Positions 46,737-55,820 of a stretch of DNA of 64,000 nucleotides are shown piece after piece (position 1 is the stretch's first letter; each line of letters starts with the position of its first letter). The notes beneath the pieces are model-generated. The model ran no database searches. It was not told the DNA's origin and worked only from the letters and a program-made list of their open reading frames with translations. Made by a program: the position numbers and the translations under genes. This stretch comes from Erysipelotrichaceae bacterium 66202529 (GTDB lineage Bacteria; Bacillota_I; Bacilli_A; Erysipelotrichales; Erysipelotrichaceae): the NCBI GenBank assembly GCA_017161075.1, contig CP046174.1, positions 682,001 to 746,000 on the forward strand, read 5' to 3'.

Positions 46737-47366
46737 ATGTTTAAAGCAGATATCATAAACCGTATGGAGGCATGCGGTGCCATGGCAATCGTTCGTACGG
46801 AAAGTATTGAACGGGGGAAGGAAATCGCACGAGGCTGTTTACAGGGTGGAATCGACGTCATGGAAATCAGCTATACACTTCCCAATGCAGGAGAGGTTAT
46901 TACAGCTTTGAATCATGCATTTGGAGCGGATATGCTGGTTGGCGCAGGAACGGTTCTGGATGCGGAAACCTGCCGCATAGCGATTCTGGCAGGAGCAAAA
47001 TTTGTAATTGCTCCCAATTTCAGTAAAGAGGTTGCGCGTATGTGCAATCGCTATCAGATACCGTATGCCCCGGGCTGTACAACAATTACGGAAATGATCG
47101 AGGCGCTGGAGGTGGGAGCCTCCTATATCAAGGCGTTTCCGATTTCCAATTTCTACGGGCCGCAGCTTGCGAAAATCATTAAGACGCCAGTACCGAAAAT
47201 GCCGCTGATGGCAAGTGGGGGAGCCACTCTTGACAATTTGCAGGAATGGCTGAGAAACGGTATTTCCTGTGTGGGCTTCGGCGGTTTGCTTACGAAGGGA
47301 ACACAAGCGGAAATTGCAAAAAATGCAGAAAAAATACGCAGTATCATTGATACGTACAGAAAGTAA
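46737..47366 (+). CDS. KHG/KDPG aldolase
   Basis: This 209-aa class I aldolase has the catalytic Glu in VMEISYTLP (E43) and the Schiff-base Lys in YIKAFP (K132). It cleaves 2-keto-3-deoxy-6-phosphogluconate-like acids to pyruvate and glyceraldehyde-3-phosphate. GGAAGGAGAGATAGC precedes the ATG, which lies 1 bp after the aldolase stop. It is the last gene before a terminator. Confidence 0.93.
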   Translation: MFKADIINRMEACGAMAIVRTESIERGKEIARGCLQGGIDVMEISYTLPNAGEVITALNHAFGADMLVGAGTVLDAETCRIAILAGAKFVIAPNFSKEVARMCNRYQIPYAPGCTTITEMIEALEVGASYIKAFPISNFYGPQLAKIIKTPVPKMPLMASGGATLDNLQEWLRNGISCVGFGGLLTKGTQAEIAKNAEKIRSIIDTYRK

Positions 47367-47368
47367 CG

Positions 47369-47393
47369 AAGGATGCAGAAATGCATCCTTTTC
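47369..47393 (+). terminator. Terminator after the KDPG aldolase
   Basis: AAGGATGCA pairs with TGCATCCTT with a short loop, followed by TTCC. Confidence 0.75.
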
Positions 47394-47836
47394 CTATCAA
47401 TATTGCCTTATAAACAAGCGACTTGCACTATATACATTATAACATGAGATGAATATTGAGAAGGGGAAAAGAAATATAGAGTTATAAGCATATTTAAAGG
47501 AAACATATGATTTCTTGAGAAAATATTATATATTTATTAGAAGTTATAATATTGTAGATTAGGTATGTCTATAGAAAGAGCAGCAATAAAAGCCGTTCAG
47601 AATTTAGAAAAGCGGTTTTTTGGCAGGTGCTTTTATAATTATGAATGAAAACGCTCTTCCAGCAACGATGCCAGTACTTCAAGAAATGCAAATTTTATCC
47701 TTTGGAAAACGGTGAAAAAAGTCAGCACTGTAAATTGCTGCTTCAATACAACATATAAGAATGCGTAAATGAAAGCTGTACTGGTTGTAAATGAAGGTAT
47801 CCTGTGCTATGATTTGGCATAGAAAAGGATGATTTT
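47394..47836. other. Intergenic gap before the DeoR gene
   Basis: No gene is supported. A weak hairpin with CGGTTTTTT lies at about 47588-47621. AT-rich sequence and the DeoR gene promoter region make up the rest. Confidence 0.4.
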
Positions 47837-48586
47837 ATGAACAAACGACAGTCACAGATTCTGGATTTATTAAATGAGAATAAAAAAGTAGAGGTCACAA
47901 AGCTGTCCGAGCTCCTGCAGGTATCACAGGTCACGATACGCAAGGATCTGGATGCATTGGAAAGCAGCGGTATGCTGATTCGTGCGCATGGCTATGCGGT
48001 ATTAAATGACAGCGATGATATCAATACGAGAATGGCATATCATTATGCTAGTAAACAGCGGATTGCCAAACAGGCTGTACAGTCCATTGAAGACGGGGAA
48101 ACAATCATGATAGAATCAGGCTCCTGCTGTGCCCTGGTAGCGCTGGAAATCGCAGCTGCGAAAAAGGATGTGACACTGATAACAAACTCTGCCTTCATTG
48201 CGGATTATGTCCGTAAGACAGGAGCGATAAACATCATTCTGCTTGGCGGTGAGTACCAAAAGGAATCTCAGGTTATGGTCGGCCCGATGACCAGAAGATG
48301 TGCGGAAGCGTTCTATGTGGATAAGCTGTTTATCGGGACGGACGGATTTACAAAGGAAACCGGCTTTACCGGAAATGATTATATGCGCAGTGAAGCGGTG
48401 CGTGATATGGCGAAGCAGGCATCCCGTGTTATCGTAGTGAGCGATTCCGCAAAATTCCATCAAAAGGGTGTTGTCAGTCTGATGGATACCAAGCGTATAG
48501 ACAGCGTTTATACAGATCAGGGAATTCCTGCAGAAATTGAAAGCTATCTTCAGCAGCAGGGAATCACAGTATATAAAAGCATATAA
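47837..48586 (+). CDS. DeoR-family transcriptional regulator
   Basis: This 249-aa repressor has an N-terminal helix-turn-helix (VEVTKLSELLQVSQVTIRKDLDAL) and a sugar-phosphate sensor domain with GGEYQKES and FIGTDGF. It probably senses a sugar phosphate from the adjacent catabolic genes. GGATGATTTT precedes the ATG. The TTTCAAATGAAA inverted repeats near the glycyl radical enzyme are candidate sites, although the link is not proven. Confidence 0.9.
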   Translation: MNKRQSQILDLLNENKKVEVTKLSELLQVSQVTIRKDLDALESSGMLIRAHGYAVLNDSDDINTRMAYHYASKQRIAKQAVQSIEDGETIMIESGSCCALVALEIAAAKKDVTLITNSAFIADYVRKTGAINIILLGGEYQKESQVMVGPMTRRCAEAFYVDKLFIGTDGFTKETGFTGNDYMRSEAVRDMAKQASRVIVVSDSAKFHQKGVVSLMDTKRIDSVYTDQGIPAEIESYLQQQGITVYKSI

Positions 48587-48611
48587 AAAGGAGCAGTACA
48601 TGCTCCTAAAA
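48586..48611. terminator. Terminator hairpin between convergent genes
   Basis: GGAGCA pairs with TGCTCC across GTACA. The minus strand continues into a T-run, so it mainly serves the activase gene. Confidence 0.65.
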
Positions 48612-49505
48612 GAAACAATCTATGCCTGCATCCAGGAAGACTTGGCGATAGTCCTCCAGCTCCTGTGGATGCAGGGCTTTTTTTTGTTTATACAAATACG
48701 GCCGCTGTAGAAGCTCATATTTATTTTCCCCAAACTGATGAAACGGCAATAGCTGCACGCGCTGTATGCCTAATCTTTGTAACAGCCTGGCAAAGCCTAA
48801 CGCATCTGCGGCTGTAGAATTAAAATCCGGTATCACGGGAATCCGTGGCAAAATCGTTAATCCTTTGGATACAGCCCATTGCAGATTTCGTATTATTCGT
48901 TCATTGGGAACGGAGGTTCCTTCTTTATGCTTTTGGGAATCATAATGCTTGATATCAAACAGCAGTAAATCAAACAGAGGGGCAAGCTGCTGAAATGTCT
49001 GTTGTGGTACATATCCGGTTGTTTCAATAGCGGTGTGAATCTGCTGCTTCTGTAATTGTATGACGAGTGTTTCCAGAAAGGCAGGCTGACTCATTCCCTC
49101 CCCTCCGGATATGGTGACACCTCCGCCGGATTCCTCATAAAAATCCTTATCCTGTAAACAGATATCTACGATTTTCTGAATGGATGTGCGTTCCCCTTCA
49201 TTTGATAATGCATGCGCCGGACAGGCAGAAAGACACTGCATACAGCCGATACATTGCCCGGGATCGATTTGTATACGTTGCTTTGACAGGGAAATGGCAT
49301 GCTTTGGACAGATGTTTACACAGCTTTGACACTGTATGCAGTCCGGCTGCTTCCATACAATCTGAATCTGTTTCAGCTGGGATTCCGGATTGGAGCACCA
49401 CTGACACCGCAATGGGCAGCCCTTTAAAAATACAGTGGTACGAATACCCGGCCCGTCATGTATACTGAATTTCTGTATATTGAAAACAATTCCATTCTCC
49501 ATCAT
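48606..49505 (-). CDS. Glycyl radical enzyme activase (radical SAM, two extra 4Fe-4S clusters)
   Basis: This 299-aa enzyme makes the glycyl radical on the divergent enzyme at 49691. The radical SAM motif is CPLRCQWC. A ferredoxin-like insert holds two C-x2-C-x2-C-x3-C clusters (about residues 55-100), as in activases of dehydratase-type enzymes. SGGEGM is the conserved SAM segment. The gene is divergent to its partner, sharing a 185-bp control region. Confidence 0.93.
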   Translation of the reverse strand: MMENGIVFNIQKFSIHDGPGIRTTVFLKGCPLRCQWCSNPESQLKQIQIVWKQPDCIQCQSCVNICPKHAISLSKQRIQIDPGQCIGCMQCLSACPAHALSNEGERTSIQKIVDICLQDKDFYEESGGGVTISGGEGMSQPAFLETLVIQLQKQQIHTAIETTGYVPQQTFQQLAPLFDLLLFDIKHYDSQKHKEGTSVPNERIIRNLQWAVSKGLTILPRIPVIPDFNSTAADALGFARLLQRLGIQRVQLLPFHQFGENKYELLQRPYLYKQKKALHPQELEDYRQVFLDAGIDCFF

Positions 49506-49564
49506 TCCATCCTCGCTTTACAACAGTATTCTAGCACAGCGGATTTGAAAAGTAAATGAATAAG

Positions 49565-49671
49565 TTTCAAATGAAATATAATTTATATTTTAATGAAATA
49601 ATTATTGACTTAAATAAAAGATGAAGTATACTATAGGTGAATAATGAAAGATATTATACTTTCAAATGAAA
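49565..49671. promoter_or_regulatory. Promoter and paired operators between activase and glycyl radical enzyme
   Basis: The plus-strand promoter TTGACT (49605-49610) and TATACT (49627-49632), spacer 16, is flanked by two copies of TTTCAAATGAAA, at 49565-49576 and 49660-49671. The sites are 95 bp apart, which allows DNA looping. Confidence 0.65.
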
Positions 49672-49690
49672 TTATAAAGGAGAGGTCAAT

Positions 49691-52102
49691 ATGAAAAACA
49701 CAGAGCATTTCGGCGAATTAACACCACGAATGAAGCAGTACAGAGAAGCTGTTCTTGACCAAAAGCCGTATATTTGTGCGGAGCGGGCGGTTCTGGTCAC
49801 ACAATCCTATCAGCAGCACTGCAATGAGCCTGCTGTCCTGAAGCGTGCCTATATGCTGGAAAATATTCTGAGCCATATGTCTATCTATATTGAGGATGAA
49901 ACCTGCATAGTGGGAAACCAGGCATCCGCAAACAGAGCTGCACCCGTCTTTCCGGAATATACGATGCGCTTTATCATAGATGAGCTGGATACCTTTGAGA
50001 AGCGGGATGGGGATGTATTTTACATTCGTGAGGAAACAAAGGAAGCACTGCGCTCTATTGCCCCTTATTGGGAACATAATACGCTGCGTGCGAAAGGAGA
50101 AGCGCTGCTTCCCGAGGAGGTCAGTGTTTTCATGGAAACCGGATTTTTCGGTATGGAGGGGAAGCTGAATTCCGGAGATGCCCATCTGGCTGTCGATTAT
50201 GAAGCACTGCTGCGGCTTGGCTTGAAGGGATACAGAGAGAGAACTGTACGCTTAAAGGAGGCGCTGGATCTTTGTGTTCCTGAAAATATCGATAAATATC
50301 ATTTCTACCGCGCTGTATTGATCGTTATCGATGCAGTAACGGATTTTGCGCACCGCTACGCTGCTTTAGCAAGAGCCAAAAGCGAACAGACTGAAGGAAA
50401 GCGCAGGGAGGAATTACAGACAATCAGCCGTATTTGTGAAAAGGTGCCCTATGAGCAGGCACAAAGCTTTCAGGAGGCTGTACAATCCGTCTGGTTCATA
50501 CAGCTAGTGCTGCAAATCGAATCCAACGGACACTCTCTTTCCTACGGCCGCTTTGATCAGTACATGTATCCGTATTTGAAGAATGATCTGGAACGCGGAA
50601 GGCTCACGGAGGAGGAAGCAGTGGAGCTGTTGACAAATCTCTGGATCAAAACCCTGACAATCAATAAGGTGCGCAGTCAGGCACATACCTTTAGCAGTGC
50701 GGGAAGTCCAATGTATCAGAATGTGACTATCGGCGGTCAGACACCAGAGAAACAGGATGCTGTAAATCCTTTGTCCTTCCTCATTCTGCGCTCAATTGCA
50801 CAAACCAGACTTCCGCAGCCGAATTTAACGGTTCGTTATCATAAGGGAATGGATTCGCATTTCTTTGCGGAGGCTGTCGAGGTCATGAAGCTGGGTACAG
50901 GCATGCCTGCATTCAATAATGATGAAATTATCATTCCTTCCTTTATCGAAAAGGGTGTCATGGAGCAGGATGCGTATAATTATTCTGCGATTGGCTGTGT
51001 GGAAACAGCAGTTCCGGGGAAATGGGGATATCGCTGTACAGGAATGAGCTATATGAATTTCCCGAGAATTTTACTCATTGCGATGAATGACGGTGTTGAT
51101 CTGACTTCGGGGAAACGGTTTACCTCCGGCTGTGGACATTTCACAGATATGACCTCTTATGAGGAGCTGCTGCATGCATGGGATCATGTTGTCAGAGCCT
51201 TAACCAGAGCGAGTGTGATTGTGGAGAATGCGATTGATCTGGCATCGGAACGTGAGGTGCCGGATATCTTATGCTCAACGCTGACGCAGGATTGTCTTGG
51301 ACGTGGAAAAACAATCAAGGAAGGGGGAGCGGTATATGATTTTATTTCCGGCTTGCAGGTGGGAATTGCCAATATGGCGGATAGTCTTGCGGCAATCAAA
51401 AAGCTTGTTTATGAGGAAAAGAAAATAACACCAAAGCAGCTTTGGGATGCCCTTACGGATGATTTTACAAGTGAGGAAAACAAACGGATTCAGCGGCTGC
51501 TGATGGAGGATGCTCCAAAATATGGCAATGATGTGGATGAAGTGGATGAGCTTGTCGTGAATGCCTATGCTTCTTATATTGATGAAATGAAAAAGTATCC
51601 GAATACACGATATGGCAGAGGCCCCATCGGCGGCATTCGTTATGCGGGTACCTCCTCTATCAGTGCAAACGTGGGACAGGGCTTTCAAACGATGAGTACA
51701 CCGGATGGAAGAAAAGCGCATACACCGCTTGCGGAGGGCTGCTCACCTGCACATAACTGCGATAAAGCAGGCCCGACTGCAGTATTTAAAACAGTTTCCA
51801 AGCTGCCAACACATGAAATTACAGGAGGGGTGCTGTTAAATCAGAAGGTAACTCCGCAAATGCTGGAAACCGAGGAAAACAAAGAAAAGCTGATGATGCT
51901 GATCAGAACCTTTTTCAACCGTTTAAAGGGATATCATGTACAATATAATGTAGTATCCAGAGATACCCTGCTCGATGCACAAAGACATCCAGAAAAGCAT
52001 AAGGATTTGATTGTCCGTGTCGCCGGATATTCTGCCTTCTTTAATGTCCTGTCCAAGGCAACACAGGATGATATCATTGAGCGGACGGAGCAGACGTTGT
52101 AA
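49691..52102 (+). CDS. Glycyl radical enzyme of dehydratase/lyase type, substrate unknown
   Basis: This 803-aa enzyme has the glycyl radical loop RVAGYSAFF (G779) and the thiyl site GCVET (C436, with E438 as in dehydratases, choline lyase and hydroxyproline dehydratase). The following segment, AVPGKWGYR, lacks the HD pair that glycerol/propanediol dehydratases have about a dozen residues later, so a diol dehydratase role is unlikely. It is oxygen-sensitive and anaerobic. AAAGGAGAGGTC precedes the ATG. The substrate probably comes from the neighbouring sugar or amino-acid pathway. Confidence 0.92.
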   Translation: MKNTEHFGELTPRMKQYREAVLDQKPYICAERAVLVTQSYQQHCNEPAVLKRAYMLENILSHMSIYIEDETCIVGNQASANRAAPVFPEYTMRFIIDELDTFEKRDGDVFYIREETKEALRSIAPYWEHNTLRAKGEALLPEEVSVFMETGFFGMEGKLNSGDAHLAVDYEALLRLGLKGYRERTVRLKEALDLCVPENIDKYHFYRAVLIVIDAVTDFAHRYAALARAKSEQTEGKRREELQTISRICEKVPYEQAQSFQEAVQSVWFIQLVLQIESNGHSLSYGRFDQYMYPYLKNDLERGRLTEEEAVELLTNLWIKTLTINKVRSQAHTFSSAGSPMYQNVTIGGQTPEKQDAVNPLSFLILRSIAQTRLPQPNLTVRYHKGMDSHFFAEAVEVMKLGTGMPAFNNDEIIIPSFIEKGVMEQDAYNYSAIGCVETAVPGKWGYRCTGMSYMNFPRILLIAMNDGVDLTSGKRFTSGCGHFTDMTSYEELLHAWDHVVRALTRASVIVENAIDLASEREVPDILCSTLTQDCLGRGKTIKEGGAVYDFISGLQVGIANMADSLAAIKKLVYEEKKITPKQLWDALTDDFTSEENKRIQRLLMEDAPKYGNDVDEVDELVVNAYASYIDEMKKYPNTRYGRGPIGGIRYAGTSSISANVGQGFQTMSTPDGRKAHTPLAEGCSPAHNCDKAGPTAVFKTVSKLPTHEITGGVLLNQKVTPQMLETEENKEKLMMLIRTFFNRLKGYHVQYNVVSRDTLLDAQRHPEKHKDLIVRVAGYSAFFNVLSKATQDDIIERTEQTL

Positions 52103-52305
52103 AAATACTGGAAAATGTAGTGTAAAGGATGTGAAAGATTTTCTTTATCGACTGTGAATCTGATAAGGTTATGATCTGTTTCTAACTGCAGAGACATATA
52201 GATATGAAAAGCAAGACGAGTAGTCAGATGTGCTGCATAAAGCTGATGTATGCCATACTGTGATGCTCAGCATAATATAGCTTCATATCGTTATAGAAAG
52301 AACAG

Positions 52306-52337
52306 AAAAAAGGCTGACGATTGAAATCAGCCTTTTT
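52306..52337 (+). terminator. Terminator after the glycyl radical enzyme
   Basis: AAAAAGGCTGA pairs with TCAGCCTTTTT across a 10-nt loop. It lies 200 bp after the stop; the stretch between has no gene. Confidence 0.8.
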
Positions 52338-52412
52338 AAAAGGAGGATAGTGAATCCGTGGTACAATTCTGTTCTGCCTTCCGTGCAGGCTTTCCCCCTA
52401 TACTCCTATATC

Positions 52413-52456
52413 CACGAAAGAAGCGTCCCGTTCAAAATGACATTGACGCTTTTTTT
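52413..52456. terminator. Bidirectional terminator after the LevR-like gene
   Basis: AAGCGTC pairs with GACGCTT over a 17-19 nt loop, with T-rich sides on both strands. It overlaps the end of the LevR-like gene on the minus strand. Confidence 0.6.
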
Positions 52457-54902
52457 ACACCGTAGTCTGCTGTTGGCAATCCCGCTCCATATCTGCCTCC
52501 TCCATCTCACAGCCGTTGATTAAATCAACAAAGATTTCAGACAGACGTGCAATCTCACTGGAAGGGATGCTGATGCCGAATAAATCATTGATCAGCTCCA
52601 TATTGCGGTCAATGGCAGTGTATACATCACGGCTTGTTGAAATGATACTGTTTGTATTCTTATAGCTGAGTGGTTCTCGGCGAATGACACGTTCAATCAT
52701 GAACGCACTGTGAAAAATAAAGCGGATCGAAATATCATTTGTATAATTCAGGCCGAGATCCTCATATATCTGCATCAGAACCCGAAATAAAGCCATTGTT
52801 GTTTTCTTTGGATTCAGGAAAACAAGGGAATCGGATAAAATCTTATCGGCTACATCATCCAGCGTTTTCTGAATTTCCGTACCATAGCCTGTAGTATCAT
52901 TTTGCGGCAGCTGCAGCGCAGTGCCAAAGTCATACGTACGAATATCTTCCAGATGGATTTGCGGATTGTTTACCATATTCATAATCTGAATCAGCAGGGG
53001 AAGCGAGGTTGGAGAAAGTGTAACGGTTTCTATATCTGCGCTGCTTCTTATCGTTGCGTCAAAATCCAGAAGCGGATTAAGATCAGTGATGATAACAACA
53101 CCGCTTCCGTTATCTATTTCCCTGACCTTATCCACAACACTCGTTAAAAAGTCTGTCAGATTTTTTGCGGATGCCGAGCCGGCTTCATCCATATAATGGC
53201 ATTTTACATGATATTTCATCGTATTGACATGTGTAGCATACTTCTCGGCAATACCCTCTCCCTGACAAGCTACTAAAACAGCGATACTTCCCTTCCTTTT
53301 ATACTCCCGTGAATATAAAAGATAACAGTAGAGATACAGCCGTTCCATATCCGGAAGCTGAATTTGAAAGCATTCCATGAGACTTGTACAAAGCGCTTCA
53401 CAAAGAGGACGGATAGCGACGTCCTCCATTTCCACATCCGGTAAAAAGGCAGGAACATAGGTCTGATGCTTTACGATGGAGAACACATTGTTTAGCCGGT
53501 AGCATAGCTTATCTAACTGCTTTTCCTGCATGGAGAAGCTATAAGCATCCATAACCGGCAGGATACAGTCCCGGATTTTTTGCAGGGACAGGGAGTAAAG
53601 CTGATTGATTTCCAGCTTTTGTGCATGGCGCAGCTCCTGCTTGCAATATTCGGAGAGCTTCGGCTCCTGCTTGGTAAATGCCTGTATGATACCATCCTCC
53701 TGTATACTGCTGTGCAGCAGCTTCTGCAGTGGAAGGCACTCTGTTTCCGGAATGAGAAAATGATTTTTTTCCTGCAGGGCTGCGGTGATGCTTTCAATGA
53801 TGGGTAAGAGGTCGGATACATTTTGTATGCTTGCGAGCAGATCATCGGAAAGATGCTGATAATCAATAGTGATAAAGGTTTCCTGCTGACTGCCGGATTG
53901 TACATAGGCATAGGAAAGAGCATGGCGCAGCTCCTGTATCAGGCTTTGTAAATTGTTCTGATAGTGGGCGGTGGCAAAGCAGTTCAGGATGGAGGAGGAA
54001 AGCGAAATCGTCTTGCCGATGGCATCCGCCTCATTTTGCATAAAGGACAGCACAAATTCGTATTTTTCCTTCAGTGTTCGTTCGTCAAGAGAAGGTATAT
54101 GACAAATTTTCTGAAACAGTGCATGCATTGGCTTCAGTTGCTCACTCTCTTGGCCAACAGCCAGTATGAGCATGTGCAGGTCATTATCCTCTGCTAGCTT
54201 CTGATAAAAACGAAGCAACGTTTCCATCGTGCACAGACAGGAGGGCTGCATGGCAAGCATATCCAGATTTTCCAATAGGATGATATTATCTTTCTCCTGA
54301 TCCAGTGCGGCATCGATTCGCTCCATGATATCGGCAATCGTTGTTTTATTAAGCATCAGCGCAGCACAGTCAATATGCAGCAGTTGATCCCTATCTATTT
54401 TCAGATATTGTAGAATGCCGTGTAAAAGATGGTGTCTGCCGCTTTTATCCGGCCCCGATAGTAAAATTGAACGCAGTGTCTGGGGATAGGAAAGATAGAT
54501 TTTTATATCCTCAATTATGGTATATAGAGATTCCCTTTGCGAATAACCGATACATCCGGTAAATGCCTCCTGTGCTGTCTCGTGAGGAAGTGTTAGCGAG
54601 TGCTCCAGATAATTTCCCAGCTGCTCATCCTTGGGAATCAGTGCCGGTATATAAGAATTCGGATAACGCTTGAGAATGGTTTTCCGGTGCAGATAAAAGG
54701 TTGGGCGTCCCTGTATCTTAATCAGTATATTCTCACGCCATAAATCATTTTGCATCCGGCTGACATTTGCACGGTCCAGCTTCAAATCAAGACTGATGGT
54801 AAAGGCATCCGTATTGATTCCGGTATATTCTTTATTTGCGATTGCGATGGATGTGATTTCTGCAATATGCTGCAGCAACTGATTTCTTCTTGAATTCTTC
54901 AT
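52455..54902 (-). CDS. LevR-type PRD regulator with degenerate AAA+ and IIA domains
   Basis: This 815-aa protein follows the LevR layout: N-terminal winged helix (about 30-75; DRANVSRMQNDL), AAA+ region (about 115-330), PRD, mannose-IIA-like domain (about 560-650) and a second PRD with HSAFMIERVIRRE. The P-loop reads GPDKSGRHH instead of a GK(S/T) motif, and the Walker B region reads ILLENLD. In the IIA domain the phospho-His position reads ACQG, so it is Gln. ATP-dependent sigma-54 activation and IIA phosphorylation therefore look lost. It may act as a plain DNA-binding regulator tuned by PRD phosphorylation. Confidence 0.85.
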   Translation of the reverse strand: MKNSRRNQLLQHIAEITSIAIANKEYTGINTDAFTISLDLKLDRANVSRMQNDLWRENILIKIQGRPTFYLHRKTILKRYPNSYIPALIPKDEQLGNYLEHSLTLPHETAQEAFTGCIGYSQRESLYTIIEDIKIYLSYPQTLRSILLSGPDKSGRHHLLHGILQYLKIDRDQLLHIDCAALMLNKTTIADIMERIDAALDQEKDNIILLENLDMLAMQPSCLCTMETLLRFYQKLAEDNDLHMLILAVGQESEQLKPMHALFQKICHIPSLDERTLKEKYEFVLSFMQNEADAIGKTISLSSSILNCFATAHYQNNLQSLIQELRHALSYAYVQSGSQQETFITIDYQHLSDDLLASIQNVSDLLPIIESITAALQEKNHFLIPETECLPLQKLLHSSIQEDGIIQAFTKQEPKLSEYCKQELRHAQKLEINQLYSLSLQKIRDCILPVMDAYSFSMQEKQLDKLCYRLNNVFSIVKHQTYVPAFLPDVEMEDVAIRPLCEALCTSLMECFQIQLPDMERLYLYCYLLYSREYKRKGSIAVLVACQGEGIAEKYATHVNTMKYHVKCHYMDEAGSASAKNLTDFLTSVVDKVREIDNGSGVVIITDLNPLLDFDATIRSSADIETVTLSPTSLPLLIQIMNMVNNPQIHLEDIRTYDFGTALQLPQNDTTGYGTEIQKTLDDVADKILSDSLVFLNPKKTTMALFRVLMQIYEDLGLNYTNDISIRFIFHSAFMIERVIRREPLSYKNTNSIISTSRDVYTAIDRNMELINDLFGISIPSSEIARLSEIFVDLINGCEMEEADMERDCQQQTTV

Positions 54903-54917
54903 AAATCCTCCTGATGG

Positions 54918-54950
54918 AAAAAGGGAAGAAACTTGGTGTGTTCCTTCCCC
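54918..54950 (-). terminator. Terminator of the aminotransferase gene
   Basis: GGGAAGGAAC pairs with GTTTCTTCCC with one mismatch, and the minus strand continues with five Ts, just before the LevR-like gene. Confidence 0.7.
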
Positions 54951-54962
54951 GTTGTTACGCAG

Positions 54963-55820
54963 TTACAGCTTGCCGCACGTTTCCTCGATAAGAGCCTTGT
55001 AGGCAATCTGAATATCCTGTGTGATTTCACCCCGTTTACCGCTGCCAATTATTTGATCATTGATTTTGATGATCGGAACGATCTCGCTGTTGGTATCGGT
55101 TACCATAACTTCATCCGCATGAAGCATTTCCTCCTCGCTGAATTCCTTTTCCCATACCGGAATATGCCGGGTATGCAGGATGTTGAGAATCAGTTTTTTT
55201 GTAATGCCGGGCAGAATTTTTCCCCCGTCCGGATGGGTGAGGACAACCCCGTCCTTTACGATGAAGATGTTTCCGGATTTTTCCTCGGTTACAATGCCAT
55301 CGCGTACCATGAGCGCTTTGCTTACACCCTTCTTCTGAGCCGCGTGCTTCGCTAAACAGTTTGGCAGCAGATTCAGAGATTTAACATTACACATGAGAGA
55401 GCGGCGATCCTCCACAGTGATGGCATCTGCCCCGTGTATCATCTTTTCCTCACTTCGCACACTGCTCTGTGCAAAGCCGCTGAATACAGGCTGCTGCTCC
55501 TCATAGCTGAGAAAGCCGTGATTGCGCAGTAAGCCGTCTCCACGTGTTACCTGTACATAAACATAGCCGTTGTCAATCTGATTGACTGCTGCCAGTTCCC
55601 TGAACAGCTCGGCAATTTCCTCTCTGGTATGGCGCAGATTCATTTCGATAAAGGCAGCACTGTTGATCAGTCTGTCAATATGCTCATCCAGGGCAAAGAG
55701 AGTACCGTTATACACATGGGTTACCTCGTAAATACCGTCTCCAAACTGATATCCGCGATCGTGCAGATCAATACGGATATCCTCCTGATCCACATAGGAT
55801 CCCTTCCATAAATATTTCAT
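54963..55820 (-). CDS. dat: D-amino-acid aminotransferase
   Basis: This 285-aa fold-type IV PLP aminotransferase has RGYQFGDGIYEV near the N-terminus, the PLP lysine in CNVKSLNLL (K147) and EKSGNIFIV. These patterns match D-alanine aminotransferase rather than branched-chain or ADC lyase. It moves amino groups between D-amino acids and 2-keto acids such as pyruvate. It lies upstream of the LevR-like gene, and its long upstream region shares motifs with the PTS operon. A cell-wall role (D-Glu supply) is the alternative. Confidence 0.9.
   Translation of the reverse strand: MKYLWKGSYVDQEDIRIDLHDRGYQFGDGIYEVTHVYNGTLFALDEHIDRLINSAAFIEMNLRHTREEIAELFRELAAVNQIDNGYVYVQVTRGDGLLRNHGFLSYEEQQPVFSGFAQSSVRSEEKMIHGADAITVEDRRSLMCNVKSLNLLPNCLAKHAAQKKGVSKALMVRDGIVTEEKSGNIFIVKDGVVLTHPDGGKILPGITKKLILNILHTRHIPVWEKEFSEEEMLHADEVMVTDTNSEIVPIIKINDQIIGSGKRGEITQDIQIAYKALIEETCGKL

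Noticed and set aside
49565..49671. The TTTCAAATGAAA pair as transposon ends
   Set aside because: The repeats bracket a promoter rather than a gene and have no target duplications; operators explain them better.
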